A DNA stretch of 64,000 nt from an uncultured Bacteriovorax sp. (GCA_946482295.1 CAMLRB010000001.1:47247-111246); one strand, 5' to 3'. Positions 56,001 through 63,834 are shown, counted from the first letter of the stretch. The notes: a model not told the origin generated them from the letters alone. Translations and numbers: made by a program.

Positions 56001-56223
56001 GGATGTAAGTGAAATACTCAACGTGTCCACCTTGATATGAACTCAGGGCAACAGCATGAACGTCTTCTTGAATGGCTGCATCGACAACTTCTTGAGCAGA
56101 ACGGTTATGGCCCAAGTGAATAACTTCCACGCCCTTAGCTTGAAGCATACGGCGCATAATATTAACCGACACGTCGTGCCCATCAAAAAGGCTGGCCGCG
56201 GTTACAAATCTTAATTTCTTCAT
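53068..56223 (-). CDS. icmF: Fused isobutyryl-CoA mutase IcmF
   Basis: Adenosylcobalamin-dependent acyl-CoA mutase with its own G-protein chaperone, 1051 residues in one chain. Order: B12-binding domain (about 1-140, FDGHDVSVNIMRRML with the cobalt-ligand His), MeaB-type GTPase (about 175-420, Walker A GTGGAGKSS with Lys192, LVETSGIGQ, NKFEKPRSEDALRD), linker, and the substrate-binding barrel (about 520-1051). IcmF proteins interconvert isobutyryl- and butyryl-CoA, and some act on pivalyl- or isovaleryl-CoA; the substrate here is not decided. It uses the adenosyltransferase encoded immediately downstream. Confidence 0.95.
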   Translation of the reverse strand: MKKLRFVTAASLFDGHDVSVNIMRRMLQAKGVEVIHLGHNRSAQEVVDAAIQEDVHAVALSSYQGGHVEYFTYIRELLDAAGAKNVKIFGGGGGVITPSEIKLLHSRGITRIYSPQDGMEIGLNGIIDDMIKRSEESTLSGIDFTKFDVKNLDKRMLSKVITSIEDNGEIPVKFTTGKVPVLGITGTGGAGKSSLIDELLLRFYRHSTDCKIALISVDPTKKKTSGALLGDRIRLGSASFNNFYIRSLATRDSNTELSPHIKDVVSFLKSQPFDLILVETSGIGQASDEITKVADKCIYVMTPEYGAATQLEKIEMLEAADFIVLNKFEKPRSEDALRDIRKQWRRNHNQFAGHPGAPEDDQLPVYGTMASQFNDVGVNALFFDVVKALDLKAQNLEILNRDKAPSVKKRIIAPERSLYLRDIAGTVRAYNKEALETAEKMKDYEALLIACNLLKGNKDLEAKLSEVKASIPESAFAELKTFDETIAQYESGTFSYFVRGKEIKVKTKYKSLSGNDISKVAYPNFHSMTEKYRFIKDSNLPGHFPFAAGIFPFKRADEDPKRMFAGEGGPLRTNKRFHYLSKDDKAKRLSTAFDSVTLYGEDPDVRPDIFGKIGEAGVSIATLDDMQDLYKGFSLIDPYTSVSMTINGPAPIILALFMNTAMKQALSGDDFWNEQKRIEVMRQVRGTVQADILKEDQAQNTCIFSLEFALKMMGDIQEYFCRNAIKNYYSVSISGYHIAEAGANPISQMAFTLSNGFTFVEYYLSRGMKIDDFSQNLSYFFSNGLDPEYTVMGRVARKIWAVTLRDKYGANEKSQQFKYHVQTSGRSLHAQEIDFNDIRTTLQAFLALSDNCNSLHTNAYDEAITTPTEESVRRAMAIQMIINREFGMNKTDNPVQGAYIVEELAAIVEEQVLREFENISDKGGVLGAMESMYQRSKIQEESLYYETLKDSGEFPIIGVNTYISPDIKEQMAKEIEISRCTDDEKMDQINRLNAFKKKNAEKSQEALNRLRTVALNDGNVFEELLSTVNFASLGQITNLLYEVGGKYRRNM

Positions 56224-56292
56224 AAATCATTCTCTCGTTAAACTATATTTAGCCTTTAAAAAACTGGTTAACTTTAATTCCTTGCAAATCTA

Positions 56293-56322
56293 TTAGCAAG
56301 AAAAGCGCATTTAATGTATAAT
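56293..56322 (+). promoter_or_regulatory. Possible promoter of the ferredoxin gene
   Basis: TTAGCA (56293-56298), 18-base spacer, TATAAT (56317-56322), 42 bases before the start codon. The -10 box is perfect; the -35 box is weak. Confidence 0.5.
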
Positions 56323-56364
56323 TAGCCATTGTTAATAACATAAAAAATACGATTTTGGTTTGCT

Positions 56365-56796
56365 ATGAGCACCGACAATACAGTTGCTAAAAAAAATGGA
56401 AATGGAGAAGCCGATGAAGCAATCATCGTCGAAAACCCGTTTCACACGGCTAGGCTAAAACCTAAAAGAAAAGGTAAAAAACCACCAAAGCTTCTCGCCA
56501 TCGTTCACCAATCTGGGTGTACTGGGTGTGAAGTATGTATTCAGGGATGTCCAGTCGACTCAATCGAGTTAGTACCTGGTCCCAATCCAGCAAATCCTCA
56601 GTTCGGCCAAATGGTTGAGATTGATCTCGCCCGTTGTATTGGCTGTCAGAACTGTTCTCAAGACTGCCCTTGGGAAACAATCACGATGTATGAACACGAC
56701 GATGCTTTCACGGCATGGGGATCTGAAACGCTTGTTTCTGAGCTTTATGTTTCTGAAGATAAGTTAGCTGAGTTCACAAAGAAAGTTAGCGAATAA
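56365..56796 (+). CDS. Ferredoxin with two [4Fe-4S] clusters
   Basis: 143 residues. Two cluster motifs, CTGCEVCIQGCP and CIGCQNCSQDCP, lie within about residues 52-110 and would bind two [4Fe-4S] clusters. The first 45 residues are a polar, Lys-rich extension not needed for the fold. It stands alone, divergent from icmF, so its redox partner is not visible. The last 52 bases overlap the convergent lgt gene. Confidence 0.92.
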   Translation: MSTDNTVAKKNGNGEADEAIIVENPFHTARLKPKRKGKKPPKLLAIVHQSGCTGCEVCIQGCPVDSIELVPGPNPANPQFGQMVEIDLARCIGCQNCSQDCPWETITMYEHDDAFTAWGSETLVSELYVSEDKLAEFTKKVSE

Positions 56797-57497
56797 GCCG
56801 CTACAAATATTCCCACTGAAACCCATTGAGAAGTTGAAAGACTGAGCCCGTGAACTCCACGAATGGTATCGCCGCGGAAAAACTCCACAACAAATCTAAG
56901 AAGTGAGTAATACATTAAGTAACGGGTAAACACGAAAAGATTACTTCGCTTTTGAGAGATGAATTTCAGCATAAGATAAACAAGAAAAAATAATCCAAAA
57001 GCTTCATACAATTGAACAGGGTGACGGAACTCACCATGCATATGTACGCTCCAAGGAAGATCACAGACGCTTCCAAAACAGCAACCTGTGAGGAAGCAGC
57101 CCAATCGACCAATTCCATGTCCTAAGGCCAGTCCTGGCGCCAAATATTTTGAATAAGAAAAAGGAAACTTTTTTAAACCTAAAGTGAGTATGAGATAGGC
57201 CGCTAGAGTAAAAAGAAGTCCTCCATAGAAAACAAATCCACCGCCAAACCAAAAATTATCGGCATAAAGATATTCAGTGAATTTTCCTTGAGCTGAAAAC
57301 CACAAAAAGAAAATTTTAGCCCCAATCCAGGAAGTAATAAACGAAGTGATGAATAAAAGCGGCAGAGATTTAGTTTCTAAGGAATATTTTTCGAAGATGT
57401 GACGGGTAAAAGTATAAGCCGCTCCCCAACCAAGACCCATGAAGAGCGGATAACTAAAAAGTGTGAAATAAGAAGACTCAAACAGGATCGGAAGCAT
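56745..57497 (-). CDS. lgt: Prolipoprotein diacylglyceryl transferase
   Basis: Inner-membrane enzyme that attaches diacylglycerol to the lipobox Cys of prolipoproteins. The 250 residues have seven or so hydrophobic segments and the Lgt signature HGIGRLGCFLTGCCFG (Gly-Arg-Leu-Gly-Cys-Phe), followed by HPVQLYEAFG. It overlaps lspA by 20 bases, pairing the first two enzymes of lipoprotein maturation. Its last 52 bases overlap the ferredoxin gene on the other strand. Confidence 0.95.
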   Translation of the reverse strand: MLPILFESSYFTLFSYPLFMGLGWGAAYTFTRHIFEKYSLETKSLPLLFITSFITSWIGAKIFFLWFSAQGKFTEYLYADNFWFGGGFVFYGGLLFTLAAYLILTLGLKKFPFSYSKYLAPGLALGHGIGRLGCFLTGCCFGSVCDLPWSVHMHGEFRHPVQLYEAFGLFFLVYLMLKFISQKRSNLFVFTRYLMYYSLLRFVVEFFRGDTIRGVHGLSLSTSQWVSVGIFVAAYSLTFFVNSANLSSET

Positions 57498-57981
57498 TTT
57501 CGCCTTTTTTATTGTTCAGAAAAAGAACTTCATAAATCAATAAGACGGCTGCGATACTGATAGCACTGTCGGCAATGTTAAATGCCGGAAAATGATTTGT
57601 TCCAATGAAAAAATCGAGAAAATCGACAACATAGTTCATGCTGAAGCGATCAATTAAGTTTCCGACTGCTCCTGCGAAAATAAGTGAAAACGAAAGACAT
57701 TGAAGTTTATTCGTATTTCTTGTTGTCCAAATCAGGTACAACAGCCAGAAGCATGCGATGACTGGAACTCCAAAAAATAGCGGAACTCTAATCCAGTCAG
57801 CAGACTGTCCAAACATTCCAAAGGCCGCTCCAGGATTGCGCACGTAAGTGAAATGAAAGAATCCTTCAATCACTGGTACTGTTTCACCTAAGAAAAACTT
57901 TTGTTGAACAATGGCCTTAGTTACTTGATCACCAATGATGATCGTAGAAATCAGGATGCACATTTTGTAAATCATGTTCAT
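57478..57981 (-). CDS. lspA: Lipoprotein signal peptidase II
   Basis: Aspartyl protease that removes the signal peptide from lipid-modified prolipoproteins; 167 residues, four membrane helices. Conserved blocks: FFHFTYVRNPGAAFGMF, AGAVGNLIDRFSMNYVVDFLDF and FPAFNIADSAI, which include the two catalytic Asp residues. It starts six bases after the response-regulator gene ends, so it may share that transcript. Confidence 0.96.
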   Translation of the reverse strand: MNMIYKMCILISTIIIGDQVTKAIVQQKFFLGETVPVIEGFFHFTYVRNPGAAFGMFGQSADWIRVPLFFGVPVIACFWLLYLIWTTRNTNKLQCLSFSLIFAGAVGNLIDRFSMNYVVDFLDFFIGTNHFPAFNIADSAISIAAVLLIYEVLFLNNKKGENASDPV

Positions 57982-57987
57982 ATCGTA

Positions 57988-59484
57988 TTATCCGTTTACA
58001 TAATCCTTGGCATTGATTTCATACTTTTCAATTTTTCTGAGCAACGTCTTTTTAGGAATATTAGCTTTTAGTGCTGTTTGATTGATCTTTCCACGGTTTT
58101 GTTTTAAGGCCCACACAATAAATTCTTTTTCAAAAAGATCTTTGGCGATTTGGAAATCCATAACCATTTCTTTTGAATTTAGAACATTGTTGAATGAGAA
58201 TCCATCCATTTCATGTTTAACTTCATCACTCTTCATATCAAAGATTGAATCTTGAATACCATCAACATCAATCATCATGTCGCTATTTTCTTCCGGCTCC
58301 GGAACTTTAGTTGGAGACGTCATCTTTAAGCTAGATGGTAGTGATGGAGTTTGAATCATGTCTGAAGATTCGATAATGAACGCGTGTTCAATAACGTTTC
58401 TTAGTTCACGAATGTTACCTGGCCAAGAAAAGTTAACTAGAAGGTTCTTAGCTTCTTCGCTTACACCTTTAATGTTGAGACCGTGAACATTGTTAAAATA
58501 TTTAATGTAGTAATCTACAAGGAAAGGGATATCGCTTTTTCTTTCTCTTAATGGTGGTAGATAAACAGGCAGAACGTTCAATCGGTAGAACAAGTCTTCG
58601 CGGAATGTTCCATCTTTAATCATTTGTTCAAATGGCTTGTGAGAAGCGGCGATTACACGCACATCAACTTTGATATCGCGGTTTGAACCTATTGGAGTAA
58701 ATGTTTTTTCCTGAAGAACACGAAGGAGTTTAACCTGCATCGTTGGTGATACGTCACCGATTTCATCCAGGAATAAAGTCCCGCCGTCAGCATATTGAAA
58801 TTTACCAAGCTTCCTTTCAGCAGCACCTGTGAAGGCTCCTTTCTCGTGACCGAATAGTTCGGACTCGATAAGATTTTCTGGAACAGCAGCAAGGTTGATT
58901 GTTACGAATTTTGCGTCTTTTCTTGGACCATTGTAGTGAATCGCGCGAGCAACAAGTTCTTTACCTGTACCCGATTCACCACGAATTAATACTGGCGTAT
59001 TAACTTTGGCAAGTTTATCGATAACGTTAAAAACTTTCTGCATAACATGGGATTCCCCCACGAATTGATCATCTCCACCAAGAGACAATCTTGGAGAAGA
59101 AAAAGCGGATGTTTCAACGAGAGAGCGGGCCTTGAGCGCTCGCTTAATAAGGGCAACCAAATTTTCAGATGAAATCGGTTTTTCAAGATAGTTGTATGCG
59201 CCTTCTTTAACGACTTTTACGGCATCACTTACGTTTGAATAGGCCGTAAGAATGATAACGATGACAGATGGATCAACTTTTTTAATTTCAGTGAGTGCTG
59301 AAATACCATCCATCTCCGGCATGTTAACGTCCATAACAACCAGATCATACTTTTCTTTATAAACAGCATGAAGGGCTTCTTTTCCGTTGTTTGCTACATC
59401 GACAGCAAAGCTGTGGTAGAGAAGGGCTTCTTTAACGGAATCTTGAAGGACTTTGTCGTCATCAACAACTAACACGCGATGCAT
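57988..59484 (-). CDS. Sigma-54-dependent response regulator, NtrC class
   Basis: 498 residues: receiver (about 1-120, phospho-acceptor Asp52 in VVMDVNMPEMDG), AAA+ domain (about 145-380: GESGTGKE, GAFTGA for sigma-54 contact, GTLFLDEIGD) and a Fis-type helix-turn-helix at the end (INQTALKANIPKKTLLRKIEKY). A stretch of about 70 residues between AAA+ and helix-turn-helix, rich in Asp/Glu/Ser/Met, is longer than usual. The gene is downstream of the CHASE2 kinase, its likely partner. Targets unknown; the sigma-54-like promoter at 28066 is one possibility. Confidence 0.95.
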   Translation of the reverse strand: MHRVLVVDDDKVLQDSVKEALLYHSFAVDVANNGKEALHAVYKEKYDLVVMDVNMPEMDGISALTEIKKVDPSVIVIILTAYSNVSDAVKVVKEGAYNYLEKPISSENLVALIKRALKARSLVETSAFSSPRLSLGGDDQFVGESHVMQKVFNVIDKLAKVNTPVLIRGESGTGKELVARAIHYNGPRKDAKFVTINLAAVPENLIESELFGHEKGAFTGAAERKLGKFQYADGGTLFLDEIGDVSPTMQVKLLRVLQEKTFTPIGSNRDIKVDVRVIAASHKPFEQMIKDGTFREDLFYRLNVLPVYLPPLRERKSDIPFLVDYYIKYFNNVHGLNIKGVSEEAKNLLVNFSWPGNIRELRNVIEHAFIIESSDMIQTPSLPSSLKMTSPTKVPEPEENSDMMIDVDGIQDSIFDMKSDEVKHEMDGFSFNNVLNSKEMVMDFQIAKDLFEKEFIVWALKQNRGKINQTALKANIPKKTLLRKIEKYEINAKDYVNG

Positions 59485-59520
59485 ATCATTCTCCTGGAAT
59501 TAATTCCCAACCCTATTTTA

Positions 59521-61407
59521 CTACTTATTCACGAGTTTCACTAAGAATTTTGTTTCTTTCCCACGCTCAGACTCCACAGTGATCGTTCCACCGTGCAGTT
59601 CTACGAAGTACTTAACGAGATAAAGGCCTAGGCCAGTACCTTTAATAGAGTGATTAGCATCATTCTTTATCCGATAAAACTTCTCAAAAATATTTGAGAG
59701 CTCTTCTGGTGGTATGCCGACGCCGTTATCCTTGATTTGGACATAAACCCATTTTTCATCGTCCCAGGTCTTGATTTCTACAATCGATCCTTCACCTGAA
59801 TATTTAATGGCATTTTCCGCAAGATTGGAGATCACTCGGGTAATAAGCGTGACATCGATTTCAATCGGATATAGCGGAGATAATTCTTTTACGATGCGAA
59901 CTTGTTTTTGGTTAGCGCTGAAATGCAAATCTTTAATGACACTTTCAACCAGTGAGTTAACGTCTTTTGAAACTTTGTTAAGAGCAAAGTTGCTTGATTC
60001 AATTTTCGTCATATCCAAAATACTAGAGATGAAACGATTTAATTCTTTCGTTGAATCAATTATAAGCTGAGATTTTTCACGAATTTCATGATTGTTCGGA
60101 TTTTGATGATAAAGGTTGTCCGCAACTCCTGCGATCTTCGCTACAGGTGTTTTCAAATCGTGTGACATTAATGAAAGGAAGTTTTGTTTCAACTTTTCTA
60201 CTTTCTTTAAGAGTTTTGCTTCTTCTTGAAACTTAAAACGTCTTTGATATTCGCCAATTGCTCGGAAAGGAATCCAAATATAATAAACTACAAACACAGT
60301 AACAACGAGATGTGCGGTATAAAGCCAGAAGCCCATAAGTACAAATAGAAGATAAGAAATAATCAGAATCGATAGAAGAACTAACAGCGTTATGATCAAA
60401 CCATCTTTTGGTTTTAGTTTTGAGATAATGACTGAGAGAAGAATGGCCACTAGAAAGGCCAAAACATTTGAGACTATTCTTGGAAGCATTTTTATCGTCT
60501 TATTTTGCATAAGTGCATCGATAATTGTCGCGTGAACCACCAACTTAGGAGCTTTATATTCTTCTTGATTAAAAGGCGTTAAGAAGAAGTTATCACTCTG
60601 AGAAATGTAGTTGGGACCAATAAGAACGATTTTATTCTTAAATATTTCTGGATTGTAATTTCCAACGAGAACACGATGAAAAGGGATCGTTTTGTATTTA
60701 AATTCGCTGTAAACGGGAGAACCTGGGTAGCGAAACATCACAAAGTTAGCATCGGCTTCGTCGTTATAATAAGCCCCCATTACATCGGGAACATTGAGAG
60801 CATTTTTACCAGTGAGAACTCGATATTGATTTGCCGTCAAGAGATGAAGACTTTCTTCACCAGAAACATTGAAGATCGCTCGTCTGATGACATCATCTTT
60901 CGCAAATATATTGTTATCTATATTAAGCTGGGCGAGAGCATAATCGAAATCGCGTAGTGGTAGTGGCGGCAGCTCCTCCCCTTTTAATTCATCAATTTCT
61001 GTACCAAAACTAATCTTTCCGTTTGTCTCTGTGAATTTAGATAAACGATTCTTGAATTCAACAAAGTAAGCATCTTTCTCATCTGAGACTTCCGGCATAC
61101 GAACGAAGTAATTAATGATTTTTGGTTTAGAATTAACAAGTTTTTCTAAAAAGCGCGAATGAGTGGCGTATGTATATGGGTATGAATCTCCCAAATAGTC
61201 ATCACTTTCTTCATCGAGCGTGACAATGACGATATCTTTAGAAGGATGAATTCCAAAATCCCACTTAACTTTTGCATCGTAAAAGATGGCTTCAAACGAA
61301 GCGAGAGGATATTGAAAGAGGATGGCCACGAAAATAAGAGTGAAGAGCAACGGATAGTATTCAGATAAATCTATTTTAAATTTTTTTAGAAACATGAATA
61401 CTCTCAT
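59521..61407 (-). CDS. CHASE2-domain sensor histidine kinase
   Basis: Membrane sensor kinase, 628 residues. One N-terminal membrane helix, a periplasmic CHASE2 domain (about 35-300, DAKVKWDFGIHPSKDIVIVTLDE and FKNKIVLIGPNYISQSDNFFLTP), three membrane helices (about 308-385), then HisKA with His416 in SLMSHDLKTPVAKIAG and an ATPase domain (NLAENAIKYS, DNGVGIP, GTGLGLYL). It ends 36 bases before the NtrC-class regulator gene and overlaps the M48-like gene by four bases. Periplasmic signal unknown. Confidence 0.93.
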   Translation of the reverse strand: MRVFMFLKKFKIDLSEYYPLLFTLIFVAILFQYPLASFEAIFYDAKVKWDFGIHPSKDIVIVTLDEESDDYLGDSYPYTYATHSRFLEKLVNSKPKIINYFVRMPEVSDEKDAYFVEFKNRLSKFTETNGKISFGTEIDELKGEELPPLPLRDFDYALAQLNIDNNIFAKDDVIRRAIFNVSGEESLHLLTANQYRVLTGKNALNVPDVMGAYYNDEADANFVMFRYPGSPVYSEFKYKTIPFHRVLVGNYNPEIFKNKIVLIGPNYISQSDNFFLTPFNQEEYKAPKLVVHATIIDALMQNKTIKMLPRIVSNVLAFLVAILLSVIISKLKPKDGLIITLLVLLSILIISYLLFVLMGFWLYTAHLVVTVFVVYYIWIPFRAIGEYQRRFKFQEEAKLLKKVEKLKQNFLSLMSHDLKTPVAKIAGVADNLYHQNPNNHEIREKSQLIIDSTKELNRFISSILDMTKIESSNFALNKVSKDVNSLVESVIKDLHFSANQKQVRIVKELSPLYPIEIDVTLITRVISNLAENAIKYSGEGSIVEIKTWDDEKWVYVQIKDNGVGIPPEELSNIFEKFYRIKNDANHSIKGTGLGLYLVKYFVELHGGTITVESERGKETKFLVKLVNK

Positions 61408-62255
61408 TTAACGTTTAAATTCTTGATCCTGTCTTTGATACTCACATTGCTGATCATGAGGTCTGAAAGTGGATCATGGGTATAATTTTTAGCGTGCGAA
61501 AGCTCTCCCAGAAGAAGTGCGCCAATACTGAGTTCATTCACTGCATCCATGTGTGCAATCTTAAAAAGAGCAGAAACATAATCTTTCTTCAGACCGGACA
61601 TCTTCCCTACACGTACATCAAAATCAAAAAGTTCCTTCTCTCTTTCATACATCATCGATTTCAACACAAACGCTGGATAGAAAAAGAACCTCATCACATT
61701 TTGGAAGCGTCGAGGAAGAATTCGACTTATTAAATACACTGGTGAATACAGCGAGAAGAAAATGAGAGTCGTCATTGTTCTGTTTTCTGCCTCACCTGAT
61801 TTGATTCTTAAAAGTGAAGCATGAATAAGACTATTAAGTTCATTACGAGAATAGGTCTTATAAAGATTCTTTCCTATAATGAGAGCGGGTTCACCCAAGT
61901 ATGAGTGGGTGAAGTAAAGATTATTCACATAAACGTTCGACCAATAGATCTTTACTTCAGCCATATTTAAATGACTGCAAAAGTTTTTCACCTGATTAAT
62001 GAGATTTTCATCGTCAGTTACATATCTTGCTCGAGCAAAAATAAGAACGATCTTCTCTCCAAATTTTGCAAAGAAAAGAAGAATGGCAAAGGCCACAATA
62101 AGTCCAACCCAGAATCCGTAGATCAAATTAAAAAGAAGACCCAAGAGTGCGAAGGTTAAAAGAAAAAGAATATTGATAAACAAAAGGTACTTATATCGAC
62201 TGATAGAATCCTCCATGAATCCTGTCATGACTGTCATTATTACAATGGCATTCAT
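61404..62255 (-). CDS. M48-like membrane protein with degenerate zinc motif
   Basis: 283 residues from ATG 62255 (later ATGs, for example MEDSISRYKYLL with an AGGA site, are possible). Two membrane helices (about 24-60) precede a region like HtpX/M48 peptidases: ALIIGKNLYKTYSRNELNSLIHASLLRIKSGE. In active enzymes the last block is HExxH; here it is HASLL (His145 by this start), without the Glu or second His. A further hydrophobic segment and EREKELFDFDVRVGKMSG, echoing the downstream Glu-x-x-x-Asp helix, follow. Probably not a protease. It is the first gene of the kinase-regulator operon, so a sensory accessory role is plausible. Confidence 0.6.
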   Translation of the reverse strand: MNAIVIMTVMTGFMEDSISRYKYLLFINILFLLTFALLGLLFNLIYGFWVGLIVAFAILLFFAKFGEKIVLIFARARYVTDDENLINQVKNFCSHLNMAEVKIYWSNVYVNNLYFTHSYLGEPALIIGKNLYKTYSRNELNSLIHASLLRIKSGEAENRTMTTLIFFSLYSPVYLISRILPRRFQNVMRFFFYPAFVLKSMMYEREKELFDFDVRVGKMSGLKKDYVSALFKIAHMDAVNELSIGALLLGELSHAKNYTHDPLSDLMISNVSIKDRIKNLNVK

Positions 62256-62265
62256 AAATTATAGA
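62237..62265 (+). promoter_or_regulatory. Possible promoter for the leader RNA/endonuclease IV-like gene
   Basis: TTATTA (62237-62242), 17-base spacer, TATAGA (62260-62265). The predicted start near 62272 lies just before the 5' arm of the stem described at 62278-62386. The -35 box is weak. Confidence 0.35.
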
Positions 62266-62277
62266 CAAAAATACGGT

Positions 62278-62386
62278 CGAGAGCTATAAGTCAGTTGCTT
62301 AGATTTTGAACGAACGAGAAAAGGGGTGTGGGTCCATAAGGCATCGAAACCAAAGGGTTTTCGTCGGTGCGGCTCTCGTATTTTTT
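62278..62386 (+). ncRNA. Candidate structured leader or small RNA ending in a terminator-like element
   Basis: CGAGAGC (62278-62284) pairs perfectly with GCTCTCG (62372-62378), which is followed by TATTTTTT (62379-62386). Inside is a second hairpin around CGAAACC-AAAG-GGTTTTCG (about 62345-62363), and CGAGA at 62315-62319 could compete for the same 3' arm. The element ends 50 bases before the endonuclease IV-like start. No known riboswitch consensus was recognised. Existence as RNA is inference from pairing and the T run. Confidence 0.35.
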
Positions 62387-62435
62387 AAATCTATGGTAAC
62401 AATGTGTGGTTTTCGTCATTTTTGGGGAGCGTAAT

Positions 62436-63272
62436 ATGAAATTCGACCGTCTTCTTTTTGGTACTGCTGGAGTACCTAATTCTACACCTAAGAAAAATAA
62501 TCCTATCGATGGCGTGAAGCAAGTTCATGCTTTAGGTCTAGATTGTATGCAACTTGAGTTCGCTCATGGCGTTCGTATGAAAGAAGAAGTTTCTTCTGGC
62601 TTACGTAAAGTTTCTTATGAACTAGGGATTCCACTTACATCACATGGCCCTTACTACATAAACTTGAACGCACGTGAACAAGATAAAATCGATTCATCTG
62701 TTGAAAGAATTATTCAAACGGCAAAGATCTCAGATCTATGTGGTGCTGAATCGATGACTTTCCACGCAGCTTTCTACATGAAAGATTCTCCTTATGATGT
62801 TTTCGATCTTGTTCAAAAATCACTGAACGTGATTGAAGAAAGACTTAATCGTCTTGATATTCAAATTGAACTACGTCCAGAATTGACAGGTAAAACTTCA
62901 CAATTCGGTTCTCTTGAAGAGCTTATCGATTTAACCAAATCAGTTTCTTCATGTTCACCATGTATGGATTTTTCTCACTTGTATGCTCGTACTAACGAGT
63001 ACAATACTTATGAAGAATTCTGTACTGTTCTTTCTAAACTTAAAGAAGAACTTGATGGTGGAGCTCTTCAAAACATGCACATCCATCTTTCAGGAATCAG
63101 CTCTAACTCTAAAGGTGACTTGAAACACCTTAACCTAGAAGAGTCTGATTTCAATTGGCGTGATCTTCTTCGCGCACTTAAAACTTTCGACTGTCGTGGA
63201 TACGTAATCTGCAACAGCCCTAATCTTGAAAAAGATGCAAAGATGATGAAAGATTTCTACATGGCCTTATAA
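62436..63272 (+). CDS. Endonuclease IV-like (AP endonuclease family 2) TIM-barrel protein
   Basis: 278 residues from ATG 62436, which has GGGGAG upstream; the frame extends to 62406. Metal-ligand positions of Nfo are mostly kept: His70 (TSHGPYYINL), His110 (FHAAFY), Glu145 (IELRPE), Asp178 and His181 (CMDFSHLY), and the MHIHLSG and LKHLNL histidines. The last ligand, Glu in family motif CESP, is Asn260 (VICNSPNLEKD). In archaeal and spore-former type enzymes this family cleaves abasic sites. Activity may be altered by the Asn; a sugar-isomerase role is less likely. Confidence 0.82.
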   Translation: MKFDRLLFGTAGVPNSTPKKNNPIDGVKQVHALGLDCMQLEFAHGVRMKEEVSSGLRKVSYELGIPLTSHGPYYINLNAREQDKIDSSVERIIQTAKISDLCGAESMTFHAAFYMKDSPYDVFDLVQKSLNVIEERLNRLDIQIELRPELTGKTSQFGSLEELIDLTKSVSSCSPCMDFSHLYARTNEYNTYEEFCTVLSKLKEELDGGALQNMHIHLSGISSNSKGDLKHLNLEESDFNWRDLLRALKTFDCRGYVICNSPNLEKDAKMMKDFYMAL

Positions 63273-63286
63273 GAAAAAATGAGATC

Positions 63287-63317
63287 GGCCTAGTGAAAAC
63301 TAGGCCGCGCTTTTTTC
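63287..63317 (+). terminator. Strong, probably bidirectional terminator
   Basis: Nine-base-pair stem CGGCCTAGT / ACTAGGCCG (63287-63295 with 63300-63308) with a GAAA tetraloop, then CGC and six Ts (63312-63317) on the plus strand. On the minus strand the same stem is followed by a T-rich stretch (complement of 63275-63280). It ends the endonuclease gene and holds the TAG stop of the convergent gene. Confidence 0.88.
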
Positions 63318-63797
63318 GACGACTTCTTGATTTTTCTTCTCAAAATAATTTCTCATCCACTGAACATGCTCTTTAGAAACTTCTTCAGGTAAAAAAACCA
63401 TTTTCACAACTTGCTCATCTTTAACGAGAGCGATATTTCCATGTTTGCCGTTTAATTCAGCAAACACATCGAGAAGAAAATCTTGATCAAGCGATTGATC
63501 AACGTAAATGATGTCTTGAGATTTAATTTCTTTGAACACTGACCAATTCGAAGGAAAATCTATCAATGAACCTTTCATGATTAAACGGTAGCACTTACTT
63601 TCAAGACGATATTCCATCAAAACCCAATCAATAGAATTTTGTCCTAGATAGTCGGAAAGAGATTTATAATCAACTTCATTAAGACGCTTTTCGAAATAAT
63701 TTCTTAAATCAACAAAGCTATTCGGTTGATCTTTATCAACTGAGTCTGTGTAAGTTTCAGCAATTAGTTTTGATAATAGTGTATCGTCTTCATTCAT
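63300..63797 (-). CDS. Hypothetical protein
   Basis: 165 residues, acidic, no signal peptide or membrane helix; no family recognised. It has alternating predicted helix and strand segments (DYLGQNSIDWVLMEYRLESKCYRLI, DIIYVDQSLDQDFLLDVFAEL, IALVKDEQVVKMVFLPEEV). No clear ribosome site was identified. Its start lies 37 bases after the partial gene that enters from the window end on the same strand, so the two may form one operon. Stop codon lies inside the terminator stem. Confidence 0.65.
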   Translation of the reverse strand: MNEDDTLLSKLIAETYTDSVDKDQPNSFVDLRNYFEKRLNEVDYKSLSDYLGQNSIDWVLMEYRLESKCYRLIMKGSLIDFPSNWSVFKEIKSQDIIYVDQSLDQDFLLDVFAELNGKHGNIALVKDEQVVKMVFLPEEVSKEHVQWMRNYFEKKNQEVVEKSAA

Positions 63798-63834
63798 GCC
63801 GATCTTATCGGTCGGCGATCAAAAAAAATAAAGT

